Source: Marivirga sp. ANT-B6 | Lineage (GTDB): Bacteria; Bacteroidota; Bacteroidia; Cytophagales; Cyclobacteriaceae | Assembly: GCA_001683905.1 (NCBI GenBank) | Contig: LXQK01000054.1 | Location: 1-42,861 of the forward strand | DNA length: 42,861 bases | Reading direction: 5' to 3' | In this document: in pieces, positions 34,128 through 42,601 of the stretch | How positions within the stretch are numbered: position 1 is the first letter of the stretch | How the letters are laid out: each line of letters opens with the position of its first letter | The notes under the pieces: model-generated | What the model was told of the DNA's origin: nothing | Database searches by the model: none | The model's input: the letters and a program-made list of their open reading frames with translations, nothing else | Translations under genes and position numbers: made by a program

Positions 34128-34910
34128 ATGAATATTCCATATCAATTTAAAAGAGCAAAGTCTCATTATCGGAAGTTTGGCGTCGAAGGGTTAAAGTTTC
34201 TATACAATAGAATGCAGAAAAAGAACCAGCCACTGGAAATAACATTGGCCGGATTACACAAACCATTGATTTTGCGAAATAATACGACTGACATACCCAC
34301 CTTCTATCACGTATTCTCTCAAAAGGAATATGAAATGGACTACCACCTGGATCCGGAGGTAATCGTCGACTGCGGCGCAAATACGGGCCTGGTCTCATTA
34401 TTTTATAAGAAGAAATTCCCTAAGGCGACTATTATTGCTATAGAACCTGAACCTACCAATTTTGATTTGTTAAAACAAAATACAGCCGCCTACGAAGATA
34501 TACATTGCCTGAATTGTGGCATTTGGAATAAAACAGCCTTCTTAGAGATACATGATCATGGTCTGGGTAAATGGGGCTTTATGACCGAAGAAGTGGCTGA
34601 TGAAACGGAACACACCATCAGGGCGATTTCTATTGAGCAAATCATGCAACAGTTTAAGCTTAGCAAAATCGATATTCTGAAAATCGATATCGAGGGTTCT
34701 GAAAAGGAAATGTTTGAGAAAAGCTATGAAAAGTGGCTTCCCCATGTGAAAGTGATCGTAATAGAGCTTCATGACAATATGCGACCAGGCTGTGCCCAGG
34801 CTTTTTTTAAAGCCATGAGCGGCTATGAGTTTACCCTGGAGCTCCATGGCCATAATATTGCCTGCTTTATGCAAGAAACCCAACATGGGAATCATGCCTT
34901 AAGCACATAG
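34128..34910 (+). CDS. FkbM family methyltransferase
   Basis: This 260-residue SAM-dependent O-methyltransferase has the FkbM domain in order: VIVDCGANTGLVSLFYKKKF (SAM-binding motif I), IIAIEPEPTNFDLLKQN and KIDILKIDIEGSEKEMF, whose IDIEGSE is the family hallmark. FkbM-type enzymes methylate hydroxyl groups of polyketides, sugars or lipids. It forms a two-gene unit with the preceding methyltransferase. No glycosyltransferase gene is nearby. The target may be a surface glycan or lipid, but this is inference. Confidence 0.9.
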   Translation: MNIPYQFKRAKSHYRKFGVEGLKFLYNRMQKKNQPLEITLAGLHKPLILRNNTTDIPTFYHVFSQKEYEMDYHLDPEVIVDCGANTGLVSLFYKKKFPKATIIAIEPEPTNFDLLKQNTAAYEDIHCLNCGIWNKTAFLEIHDHGLGKWGFMTEEVADETEHTIRAISIEQIMQQFKLSKIDILKIDIEGSEKEMFEKSYEKWLPHVKVIVIELHDNMRPGCAQAFFKAMSGYEFTLELHGHNIACFMQETQHGNHALST

Positions 34911-35029
34911 CGGAACATATAATTTATAGACTCCCAACTATTTGACGTGTATTGTAATCAATCAAATTGATTTTCTTAACTTACAATTTTCAACCAGCTT
35001 CGTACCGGAGGAAGTACACCTTGTAATGT

Positions 35030-37357
35030 ATGGAAAAAGACAGCGAAAAAATAGATCTCCTGCTCAACAGGCTCGAGGTACTGTTACACAGGCAGGAAGC
35101 CTTTAATGCAGAGCTTACCGCAGTTAAGCTTGAGCTTGATTCTTTAAAATATTTTGCACCTTCTTCGACGCAAGCCGAGGAGGTAGGCCCTGATGAAGCT
35201 GCTCCCGTTGCAATGGTGCCAGAGCCAACGCATCCCCTTGTAGACATAAACCCTGATCGCGCACTGTCGTCAAAGGATCAGGGGAAACCGGCTCCAACAA
35301 AAAAAACAGACTTTGAGAAGTTCATTGGTGAAAACCTGATCAGTAAAATCGGCATCGCCATTACCGTACTTGGTGTAGGCATAGGTGCAAAATATGCCAT
35401 TGACAATAACATGATTAGTCCGCTGACCAGGGTAATATTCGGCTACATGATGGGCATTGGCCTGATGGCATTTTCTTTAAAACTAAAAAAGAATTACGCC
35501 AGTTTTAGCGCAGTCCTCCTGAGCGGTGCTATGGCCATTATGTATTTTATTACCTATTTCGCCTATGCGTATTATGCTTTGTTTCCTCAAACCATGGCTT
35601 TCGGACTTATGGTATTGTTTACGCTCTTTACAGTGTATGCTGCCATTCAATATGATCAAGCCATCATTGCCCATATCGGCCTGGTCGGTGCCTATGCCGT
35701 TCCGTTCTTTCTAAGCGATGGCTCTGGCAAAGTGGCTATCCTTTATGCTTATATGGCCGTTATCAACACGGGAATTTTGACTGTAGCTTTTAAGAAATAC
35801 TGGAAGTCGCTATACTATGCTTCGTTTGTTTTGACCTGGCTTATCTATAGCGTGTGGTTTTTTTCTTCATTTAGTGTACAAACTCACTTTACCCTCTCGC
35901 TTATCTACCTTGTTGTTTTCTTTTTTATCTTTTATGCTACTTTTCTTGCTTATAAGATTGGCAGACAGGAAAAATTCAACAGGAGCGATGTCATTATGTT
36001 GATGATCAATGCGTTTCTCTTTTTCGGGATCGGCTATCAAATATTGGATAGCCACGAAGCTGGCACCTACTTTCTCGGACTTTTTGCCTTAGTAAACGCA
36101 GTCATACATGCAGGCGTAAGCCTGGTAATTTATAGGCACCAAGGAGCAGATAAGAATTTATTTTATTTTGTCGTGGGCCTTGTCATGGTATTTATCACAC
36201 TTGCCATTCCAATTCAGCTGGATGGTAGTTGGGTCACCTTGTTATGGGTAGGTCAGGCAGCTTTGCTTTTTTGGATAGGTAGAACGAAGGCAGTTTCAAT
36301 GTATGAGAAGCTTGCGTATCCATTGATGCTTTTGTCTTTCTTCAGCATACTGCATGACTGGTCGGTAAACTACGGAGGCTATTTCCCCGATCAGCCAGAG
36401 ACGTATATCCCCATTCTTTGGAATATCAATTTTCTGGTTTCACTTATTGTAGTTGCTGGCTTCGCATTTATCGCATACCTCAATCATACCACCGCCGTGG
36501 CACCAGGTTTTACCGATAGCAAGGTGCTATACACGATCATAAGATATATCATTCCTATTCTCTTTCTTATTGTTCTATACAAGGCTTTTGAGTTAGAAGT
36601 AGCATCTTACTGGAGCCAAAAATATTTAGCCTCTGAGATCAAGGGGGACATCAATACATCGAATTATGCATTGCTATATTTCAAAAATATATGGACTTTA
36701 AATTACACCATGTTCTTTTTGTTCATATTGTCGGTGGTGAATTTGCGGTGGATAAAAAGCCAGCAGCTATCTTACCTGAATCTGGGGTTGAACGTACTCG
36801 TACTGGTGGTCTTTCTGGCGCAGGGTCTTTTGGAATTAAGCAGCCTTAGAGAAATTTATCTCGGCCAGTCACCTGAAGACTACTACCCAAGGGGTGCCTT
36901 TTATATTTGGATCCGCTATGTCACCTTTATTTTTGCGGCGTTTCTGGTCATGTCCATTTATGCCTATATCAGGCAGGAATTTGCAAAGCCAGAATACAAA
37001 GTTGCTTTCGACTTGCTTTTTCATGCTACCATCCTTTGGGTTATCAGCAGCGAATTGCTTCACTGGATGGATATCCTCGATTTCAACGGGGCGCTGAAAC
37101 TTGGACTGAGCATATTATGGGGCATCTATGCACTCTTACTGATTGCACTAGGAATTTTGCACAGAAAAAAACATCTACGAATAGGGGCGATTATACTGTT
37201 TGCTACTACACTCGGCAAATTGTTCCTATACGATATCGCCTCGCTTGATACTATTTCAAAAACAGTGGTATTTGTCTCGCTGGGAATTTTGTTATTAATC
37301 ATTTCCTTTCTCTACAATAAGTACAAACACAGAATCTCCAATGAAGTTGAAGTGTAG
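35030..37357 (+). CDS. DUF2339 multi-pass membrane protein
   Basis: This 775-residue protein starts with a coiled coil (about residues 1-40, heptad-like LLLNRLEVLLHRQEAF) and a polar linker. The motif FEKFIGENLISKIGIAITVL introduces the membrane part, as in DUF2339 proteins. Some 20 or more hydrophobic helices follow to the C terminus. The function is unknown; large DUF2339 proteins are widespread in Bacteroidetes. A conserved YDIASLDTISKTVVFVSLGI near the end is typical. The gene is monocistronic and convergent with the WG-repeat gene. Confidence 0.88.
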   Translation: MEKDSEKIDLLLNRLEVLLHRQEAFNAELTAVKLELDSLKYFAPSSTQAEEVGPDEAAPVAMVPEPTHPLVDINPDRALSSKDQGKPAPTKKTDFEKFIGENLISKIGIAITVLGVGIGAKYAIDNNMISPLTRVIFGYMMGIGLMAFSLKLKKNYASFSAVLLSGAMAIMYFITYFAYAYYALFPQTMAFGLMVLFTLFTVYAAIQYDQAIIAHIGLVGAYAVPFFLSDGSGKVAILYAYMAVINTGILTVAFKKYWKSLYYASFVLTWLIYSVWFFSSFSVQTHFTLSLIYLVVFFFIFYATFLAYKIGRQEKFNRSDVIMLMINAFLFFGIGYQILDSHEAGTYFLGLFALVNAVIHAGVSLVIYRHQGADKNLFYFVVGLVMVFITLAIPIQLDGSWVTLLWVGQAALLFWIGRTKAVSMYEKLAYPLMLLSFFSILHDWSVNYGGYFPDQPETYIPILWNINFLVSLIVVAGFAFIAYLNHTTAVAPGFTDSKVLYTIIRYIIPILFLIVLYKAFELEVASYWSQKYLASEIKGDINTSNYALLYFKNIWTLNYTMFFLFILSVVNLRWIKSQQLSYLNLGLNVLVLVVFLAQGLLELSSLREIYLGQSPEDYYPRGAFYIWIRYVTFIFAAFLVMSIYAYIRQEFAKPEYKVAFDLLFHATILWVISSELLHWMDILDFNGALKLGLSILWGIYALLLIALGILHRKKHLRIGAIILFATTLGKLFLYDIASLDTISKTVVFVSLGILLLIISFLYNKYKHRISNEVEV

Positions 37358-37386
37358 CTTATTTTTAGGATTGGTGATTTCTAAAG

Positions 37387-37462
37387 CGCTAAGGCGCAAA
37401 GAAATACTTGGCGTCTCTGCGGCTTTGCGTGAAAAAGATTATGGCACGCTAAGGCGCAAAGA
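37387..37462. repeat. Repeat cluster with CGCTAAGGCGCAAAGA units
   Basis: CGCTAAGGCGCAAAGA occurs at 37387-37402 and again at 37447-37462, exactly 60 bases apart. Between them lies GCGTCTCTGCGGCTTTGCGTG, whose CTTTGCG can pair with CGCAAAG of the first unit. From memory, CGCAAAG/CTTTGCG blocks like these recur between genes in many Bacteroidetes and other environmental genomes, with no known function. The block lies between convergent genes and could act as a terminator or protein site. Confidence 0.6.
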
Positions 37463-37555
37463 TATACTATAAGATTGAGCCACCTTTTTTCTGGGGAGAA
37501 GACATATCCAAGGCGTTTCCGACTATAATGCGGCACAGCAAGATATAAGCTATAG

Positions 37556-40186
37556 TTAATCGCAAACGATTTCGTACAATTCAGACATGATAAACGCCTG
37601 CCTGCGGAGTAGCTTTCCCTGGCCGTCGTAGTAAATGCCAACAGAAATATTTTCTTCCTCCGCCGCCTTTTCCGCAAAAAATATCATTTCATCACCTGCC
37701 CCCAAATTTACAATATCTTGAAAAGTTGGAGCAATCACTTCCCCATCCTCGCTGCTCAATATACCGTATTGGCCATTTTTATATATCGAAATGATTGTTG
37801 CATCTTTATGCCGTCCCAGCAGGGTATAGCTTTCGATATCCTCGTACAAAATTTCACGCGTATTAATATCAACCAAGTGCCAAAGCCCGTTTTTTTGAGC
37901 CAACGCAACCGAATCTGTCCAGTACCTGATATCATCATAAGAAAATGGAATCAGGCTTTTGTCGTTTCCATCAATCACTCCCCACTTGTTCTTTTTCCGG
38001 GCTGTAAAAGTTGCGTTTCCATATGGCTGTAGCATGACGTCATATTGAGGACTTATTGTCACATTCGTTTCGGCATTAAACAGACCGAATTTAGTGCCTA
38101 TCAGTGTAGAAATATAGCCTTGATTGTAGTTGGCAATGCCGTCATAGCGCATCGGAAGCAGCGTTTTACCTTGATAATCAATCAAACTTTTTCTACTACC
38201 CCGCTCTACCACAAGGTGTTTGGGGCTTAATGCATTTACAGTGGTATACATCCCTGACAGTATTTCTTCGCCCAAATAGTTGTAAATTCTTTTGAAACCT
38301 TGCTTATTAGCGGCAAGGAAAAATTCCATTTGTACTGTATCAGTATCCAGCGATGGCGATCTTAATAGCTGCACAAGGTAATCATACCCTTTGATATTCA
38401 CCTGTATGCCATTAAAAAATAACGCTGAGGTGACATCATCCTGAAAAAGTAAAGCAACATTGGCACTCAGCAAACGAATGGAGTCATATTGAAAAGAGGG
38501 AAAAATGGCGCCTTGATGGCCCATTATTCCCCATAGTGCGCCTTTCTTGAGACCCATCCAATTCTTATTAAACATGGCTTCCTGGTACGGTTCATCAGCA
38601 AGTGGCACGAGGTTTTCGTCATACAGCACAAACCCATTACTTTTTTCAATAAGCCAGCCATATTTCACATGATAAATATGGTGCGCATCGTTCGGGATTA
38701 CCGGCTTTAGCTGATGGTCGAGTACTGTTTCCAGGTTGCCATCAAAAGCTTGCATAAAACCATCGGCAATCAAAGCAACTTCATCATAGGAAAATTGCGC
38801 CAAATGCGGCTTTTGGTTGACTTTTTCTTCCAATTGGCGAGCATTCGTTATTGCCAGTTTTTGATTTTTTTCAAGTATGATAAATTCATCTTCCGCATAA
38901 ATATCATGATATTCGGGAGGAAGTATATCCCGGCCGCTGATGGTTTTCAGCCCAAAAAGCCCATTGTTGAGAAACCTGATAAACTGGTCGTTGATCAATG
39001 AAATATCGTCAAAAACAGGTTGCAGGATTATATAACCCGCTTTATGCACCAATCCGTAATGATCTCCTTTTTGAATCTTCAACAAACCCATCCCGAGGTC
39101 AGTAACGGTATCAAATGGCCCTGTGTAGATTACACTACCTGTGCGGCTTATGATCTGGCTCCGCGGCGATGTAATTACTAAATAATCTTCTCCTATACCT
39201 CCACATTTGTAGGCCTCCGGTATGGTGGTAAAAGTCGGTGGTATCAATACTTTACCCTGACTATCCATAAAGCCAAAGCGGTCATCTTCGAGAATAGGGA
39301 ACACTGGGTGGCGCTGGCTTGCCACCGCTGCAGCTAAGGAGTCGCCTCCCGGCAGATGTCTATAATTCTCAATAAATTCCTGCGCTGTCTTTTGCTGGGT
39401 GTACTTATAGAAAAGCTTATCAGAAGCTCGTTTAGCAAAGCGGCTTCGCGGGTACTGCGCGATAAAGCCCAGGTAACTTTTTATGGCATTATCCGCTGTC
39501 GAAATCTGGAAAATATGTTTCTCAGCTTCTTCACGGTAAGGTGTAGCGGGGTAGTCCTTTAGGAATTGGATATAGCTGGCCAGCGTTTTCGACTTGGTTT
39601 TGCTTTCAAATAGCAGAATATCATACAATTCCTTTGCATCTCGAAGCTCAGCCGCGTCCGGATATGTTTCCATAAAAAGTTTATAACTTTCATAGGTGTT
39701 GATCCGTGTTGCCTCTGCAAAAGCAATGGCATTGCGCCGTTCTATGGCTTCTACTACCTGGTCGGCAGTCGGATAGCGCGACAGAAAATTGTTATAAGCA
39801 TCAATATCATGCTCCGTCGCAGCACGTTGGAATGCGAGGCTATCAAGCTTTTCTTTTTGTTGCACCAGATCCAGGCTATCAATAGCTGCTTTATCCAGCT
39901 TCTTTAGTGTCTTTTCTTCTGCCAGTTCGAAGGCCTTCAGCGATTGTAACGCGAAGAGGTAAGCGGTATCTAAACTTTGCTTTTCAAAAGCAGGATCGTT
40001 GTATAACCGAGAAAATAAGTAGAGGGCACCCGGGTTAATGCTGTCCTTTTCCAGGATTTTAGTAAGCTTTTTTTCCACCCTGTCAAACTTCTCTTTCTCC
40101 AGCAATTTTGCCTGGCGCCGCAGGGGGCCGGCACATGCCGCCAGCATGAACAAGGTGATTAGCAAAAGGTAGGGTTTGTCTTTCAT
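37556..40186 (-). CDS. WG-repeat lipoprotein with TPR-like N-terminal region
   Basis: This 876-residue protein has a lipoprotein signal: MKDKPYLLLITLFMLAAC with the lipobox LAAC, so it is probably anchored in a membrane facing the periplasm. Residues about 20-270 are helical and TPR-like with repeated SYKLFMETYPDAAE and SYIQFLKDYPATPY style units. The rest consists of WG-type beta repeats of about 30-40 residues, such as GYIILQPVFDDISLIND and KWGVIDGNDKSLIPFSYDDI. I chose the ATG at 40186; a longer frame to 40228 lacks a proper signal. WG-repeat proteins are probably binding scaffolds. The ligand is unknown. Confidence 0.85.
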   Translation of the reverse strand: MKDKPYLLLITLFMLAACAGPLRRQAKLLEKEKFDRVEKKLTKILEKDSINPGALYLFSRLYNDPAFEKQSLDTAYLFALQSLKAFELAEEKTLKKLDKAAIDSLDLVQQKEKLDSLAFQRAATEHDIDAYNNFLSRYPTADQVVEAIERRNAIAFAEATRINTYESYKLFMETYPDAAELRDAKELYDILLFESKTKSKTLASYIQFLKDYPATPYREEAEKHIFQISTADNAIKSYLGFIAQYPRSRFAKRASDKLFYKYTQQKTAQEFIENYRHLPGGDSLAAAVASQRHPVFPILEDDRFGFMDSQGKVLIPPTFTTIPEAYKCGGIGEDYLVITSPRSQIISRTGSVIYTGPFDTVTDLGMGLLKIQKGDHYGLVHKAGYIILQPVFDDISLINDQFIRFLNNGLFGLKTISGRDILPPEYHDIYAEDEFIILEKNQKLAITNARQLEEKVNQKPHLAQFSYDEVALIADGFMQAFDGNLETVLDHQLKPVIPNDAHHIYHVKYGWLIEKSNGFVLYDENLVPLADEPYQEAMFNKNWMGLKKGALWGIMGHQGAIFPSFQYDSIRLLSANVALLFQDDVTSALFFNGIQVNIKGYDYLVQLLRSPSLDTDTVQMEFFLAANKQGFKRIYNYLGEEILSGMYTTVNALSPKHLVVERGSRKSLIDYQGKTLLPMRYDGIANYNQGYISTLIGTKFGLFNAETNVTISPQYDVMLQPYGNATFTARKKNKWGVIDGNDKSLIPFSYDDIRYWTDSVALAQKNGLWHLVDINTREILYEDIESYTLLGRHKDATIISIYKNGQYGILSSEDGEVIAPTFQDIVNLGAGDEMIFFAEKAAEEENISVGIYYDGQGKLLRRQAFIMSELYEIVCD

Positions 40187-40512
40187 GGTCATCAACAGCA
40201 GCACAAAATTAACAATAATCGTTCCCAATCGCGCATAAATACCTAATTTTAAGAAAAGTAATGATTTCTTATTTTGTATCTCTTACGCGTGCCGCCTCTT
40301 TGCTATTAAATATTGGGTTGCTTTTTCATTATGCAATAGACGTGCAAACCAGGGTTCTTTTTACTTAATGGAACGCTGGACTTCCAATTTGATAGTCGTA
40401 TTGAATCCGTAGCATTTTATTTTTCTATTGTGCATCGCAAATACCACCAAAACAAGCGCATGCATATGAAATAAATGCCAATAAAAGCAGCCTCCCACTT
40501 TTAGAAATTTAA
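40187..40512. other. Intergenic stretch before the hipBA remnant
   Basis: About 325 AT-rich bases without a convincing gene. The 3' part (from about 40462) is open in the hipB frame up to TAA 40510-40512 and may be the eroded beginning of hipB. It should also contain the promoter of the WG-repeat gene. No repeat or RNA was recognised. Confidence 0.5.
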
Positions 40513-40755
40513 TATATAAAGACGGGCGAAAACATAAAACTCGCGCGGAAAAGAAGAAAGCTTACTACGGCTCAAGTTGCTGAAAGGGCCGATATTGTTA
40601 GAAGTATGCTATATCTTATAGAGAAAGGTGATCCCAGCGTGGGTATTGGTGCATACTTTAATGTAATGCGGGTATTAGGCCTGCAGGAAGATTTCCTAAA
40701 ACTTGCTGCTGACGATGCATTTGGAAGAAAACTACAAGATTTAGCACTGTTATAA
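40513..40755 (+). pseudogene. HipB-like XRE antitoxin, start lost
   Basis: The frame from 40525 reads GENIKLARKRRKLTTAQVAE and then RADIVRSMLYLIEKGDPSVG, a complete helix-turn-helix of the HipB antitoxin type. It ends GRKLQDLALL at TAA 40753-40755. There is no ATG, GTG or TTG between the in-frame TAA at 40510-40512 and the start of the HTH. The usual N-terminal 10-15 residues before GENIK are missing or interrupted. An intact HipB would repress the operon and neutralise HipA. Translation from a non-standard codon is possible but unlikely. It is followed after 7 bases by a truncated hipA. Confidence 0.75.
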
Positions 40756-40762
40756 TAAAGAA

Positions 40763-41014
40763 ATGGCAACTGGAAAATCAGACATATACGTTTATGCGCA
40801 TTGGCAAGGGATGCCAGAGACTAAGATGATAGGAGTTCTAGCGGCACATCATGCCGAAGGGAAGAAAGCTTTCAGTTTTGAATATGATAGGGATTGGATA
40901 AAATCAGAACAGCAACTACTATTAGATCCAGACATCCAATTCTATGCTGGTCCACAGTACCCGAATAATAAAGATAACTTTGGGGTCTTCTTAGATATTA
41001 TACCAGATACTTGA
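40763..41014 (+). pseudogene. HipA-like toxin, N-terminal fragment only
   Basis: Residues 1-83 match the N-terminal subdomain of HipA family kinases: IYVYAHWQGMPETKMIGVL, GKKAFSFEYDRDWI and NNKDNFGVFLDIIPDT. In intact proteins of this type the next residue is Trp (DTWGR); here the codon is TGA. The following codons (CAG CGC TTG) keep a hint of the GRL continuation, but homology then stops. The kinase core of roughly 300 residues is missing. It is therefore a dead toxin. The gene pair is a decayed type II toxin-antitoxin system next to tRNA-Pro. Confidence 0.8.
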
Positions 41015-41223
41015 CAGCGCTTGGCAATCACGCTGCAAAATACGCCTGGTCATCACTCTTAAAGGCAACGGCAGAGTGGGTGGCCGGGGCGATTATCTTT
41101 GTTAAAGTGATAGCCGATTTCGTTTATCTGCTCACCATCGACAGTAGATCCGAAAAGGACGCTTTATATAATTTGCTGCAAGTATTTAATTTTAAGAGAT
41201 TTGGTAGACTACAAGAAATATAG
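41011..41223 (+). CDS. Orphan reading frame, possible tail of a deleted gene
   Basis: This frame of about 70 codons starts TTG at 41011, overlapping the hipA stop, and reads TALGNHAAKYAWSSLLKATA, a hydrophobic stretch (VAGAIIFVKVIADFVYLL) and KDALYNLLQVFNFKRFG. It is not HipA-like and matches no family I know. The lack of a good start and its position at a probable deletion junction suggest the 3' end of a lost gene. It might equally be non-coding. Confidence 0.35.
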   Translation: MTALGNHAAKYAWSSLLKATAEWVAGAIIFVKVIADFVYLLTIDSRSEKDALYNLLQVFNFKRFGRLQEI

Positions 41224-41245
41224 TTACAAAAAAAAGCTTTTACTG

Positions 41246-41277
41246 TTGACAGAGCGCTACAAAAATGAGTATTATTG
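41246..41277 (+). promoter_or_regulatory. Promoter of tRNA-Pro
   Basis: TTG (41246-41248, in GTTGAC) and TATTATTG (41270-41277, one base from TAnnTTTG) are 21 bases apart, close to the Bacteroidetes -33/-7 layout. They lie 11 bases before the tRNA gene. Confidence 0.55.
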
Positions 41278-41287
41278 CAGCATATTT

Positions 41288-41361
41288 CGGGGTGTAGCGC
41301 AGTCCGGTAGCGTACTTGCATGGGGTGCAAGGGGTCGTGGGTTCAAATCCCGCCACCCCGA
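41288..41361 (+). tRNA. tRNA-Pro (anticodon GGG)
   Basis: The full cloverleaf folds by eye. The acceptor stem CGGGGTG pairs with CACCCCG, and the D arm has GCGC/GCGT. The anticodon stem is CTTGC/GCAAG with loop ATGGGGT (anticodon GGG). The T stem is GTGGG/CCCGC with loop TTCAAAT. The discriminator is A, and CCA is not encoded. It is 74 nt long and resembles the E. coli proline tRNAs. A terminator hairpin follows. Confidence 0.93.
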
Positions 41362-41369
41362 CGAATAGA

Positions 41370-41395
41370 GGGGGTTTTTACCCCCTTCTTTGTTC
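41370..41395 (+). terminator. Terminator after tRNA-Pro
   Basis: GGGGG (41370-41374) and CCCCC (41381-41385) form a short GC stem around TTTTTA, followed by TTCTTTGTT. It lies 9 bases after the mature tRNA. Confidence 0.75.
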
Positions 41396-41683
41396 TAGCG
41401 TGAACACAATCTGCACACAACTAGTATCTATCAGTACTATTTTGCACACAAAAAAGCCCTGTAATCTTCAGTTTTTCGATAAATGCATCTTAAATGTCGC
41501 TTTCTCAAAAAAATCTAGGCTGTAGGAGGCTGGTTTGTTTTTGAACCTGTTCTTTAAAGCGGATTTAAAATTACAGTGAATCAAAACAATTTGTCCCGTT
41601 GAATAATCTTTCCCATTGAAATATTACATATAATTGCAAATTAAAACAAAAGATATTATGTTGGTATCTTTAATCACCACCTC
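41396..41683. other. Gene-free stretch between tRNA-Pro and the IS982 remnant, with GCACACAA-like repeats
   Basis: About 290 bases without a credible gene. Three related octamers, GAACACAA (41402), GCACACAA (41413) and GCACACAA (41444), lie just after the tRNA. Repeats of this sort beside a tRNA 3' end can be arm-binding sites of a tyrosine integrase, but no integrase gene is present. The rest is AT-rich. The end of the insertion sequence must lie here or in the coding tail; I could not identify an inverted repeat. Confidence 0.4.
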
Positions 41684-41841
41684 TTATCTTAATTCTTGAA
41701 TTTCAAACCTAAACTTGGATAAACAGTTAACACGTCGATGGGAAACTAATCGGTTAAAAGCTGTTATTGTAGAAATTATATTTATGAGAAAGTTATTTAT
41801 GCTCCTGTGCCTACTGTGCTCAAGTTGACAAATATTCTTCA

Positions 41842-42221
41842 GTTCATCATTAACAGTCTCAATAACTGATCTTTTCCTTAATAAAATCTTGTCTTCCAAT
41901 GTCATGAGGCTGTTTTTCATGTTTCGTCTGATATTTGTGAACAGGTGGATGCCTTTTTGGAAAAGCATCTCGAAAAGGGAGGATGAGATATATCCTTTAT
42001 CGGCAAAAAGCTTCCCGAAAATATTTTTTGACATATCTTTGATGATTTCCTCCTTACGGTCGTCTACATTGCCTTTGGTCAGGGAAAAACCAAGAATTTC
42101 CCCCATATCATTGATGATAATGTGCAGTTTAAAGCCAAAGAACCATCTCATGGTACTTTTCCCCACAGTTGCCACATCTTTAAAAACCTTGTTTCTCTTT
42201 ATCCTTTTGTTTTTACAGACC
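41842..42221. repeat. 380-bp tandem duplication, copy 1 (promoter-distal)
   Basis: This copy is collinear with 42222-42601 at an exact offset of 380 bases and differs from it at about 14 positions by eye. On the minus strand it encodes the transposase segment from VCKNKRIK to ETVNDE and joins the true C-terminal part. Because 380 is not a multiple of three, the duplication shifts the frame. Confidence 0.93.
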
Positions 42222-42601
42222 GTTCATCATTAACAGTCTCAATAACGGATCTTTTCCTTAATAAAATCTTGTCTTCCAATGTCATGAGGCTGTTTTTCAT
42301 GTTTCGTCTAATATTGGTAAACAGGTGGATACCTTTTTGGAAAAGCATCTCGAAAAGGGAGGATGAGATATACCCTTTATCGGCAAAGAGCTTCCCGAAG
42401 ATATTTTTTGACATATCTTTGATGATTTCCTCCTTCCGGTCGTCTACATTGCCTTTGGTCAGGGCAAAACCAAGAATTTCCCCCATATCGTTGATGATAA
42501 TGTGCAGTTTAAAGCCAAAGAACCATCCCATGGTACTTTTTCCCACAGTTGCCACATCTTTAAAAACCCTGTTTCTCTTTATCCTTTTGTTTTTACAGAC
42601 C
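42222..42601. repeat. 380-bp tandem duplication, copy 2 (joined to the transposase N-terminal part)
   Basis: This copy matches 41842-42221. The match ends sharply: bases 41841/42221 and 42222/42602 already differ. Only two of about 14 differences change an amino acid (G to R after KSTM, and A to S before LTKGNV). Confidence 0.93.

Noticed and set aside
37387-37462. CRISPR array
   Set aside because: Only two units exist, the unit is 16 bases, the spacing is 44 bases and no cas gene is in the window.
37381-37677. Minus-strand frame of 98 codons translating the CGCAAAG repeats
   Set aside because: It owes its length to the repeat and overlaps the end of the WG-repeat gene. Predicted proteins with LCALA/AKPQRR segments of this sort are typical artefacts of this repeat.
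41316-41525. Frame of 69 codons starting inside tRNA-Pro
   Set aside because: Its first third is tRNA sequence (GVVGSNPATPT), a well-known false gene pattern, and the rest has no family motif.
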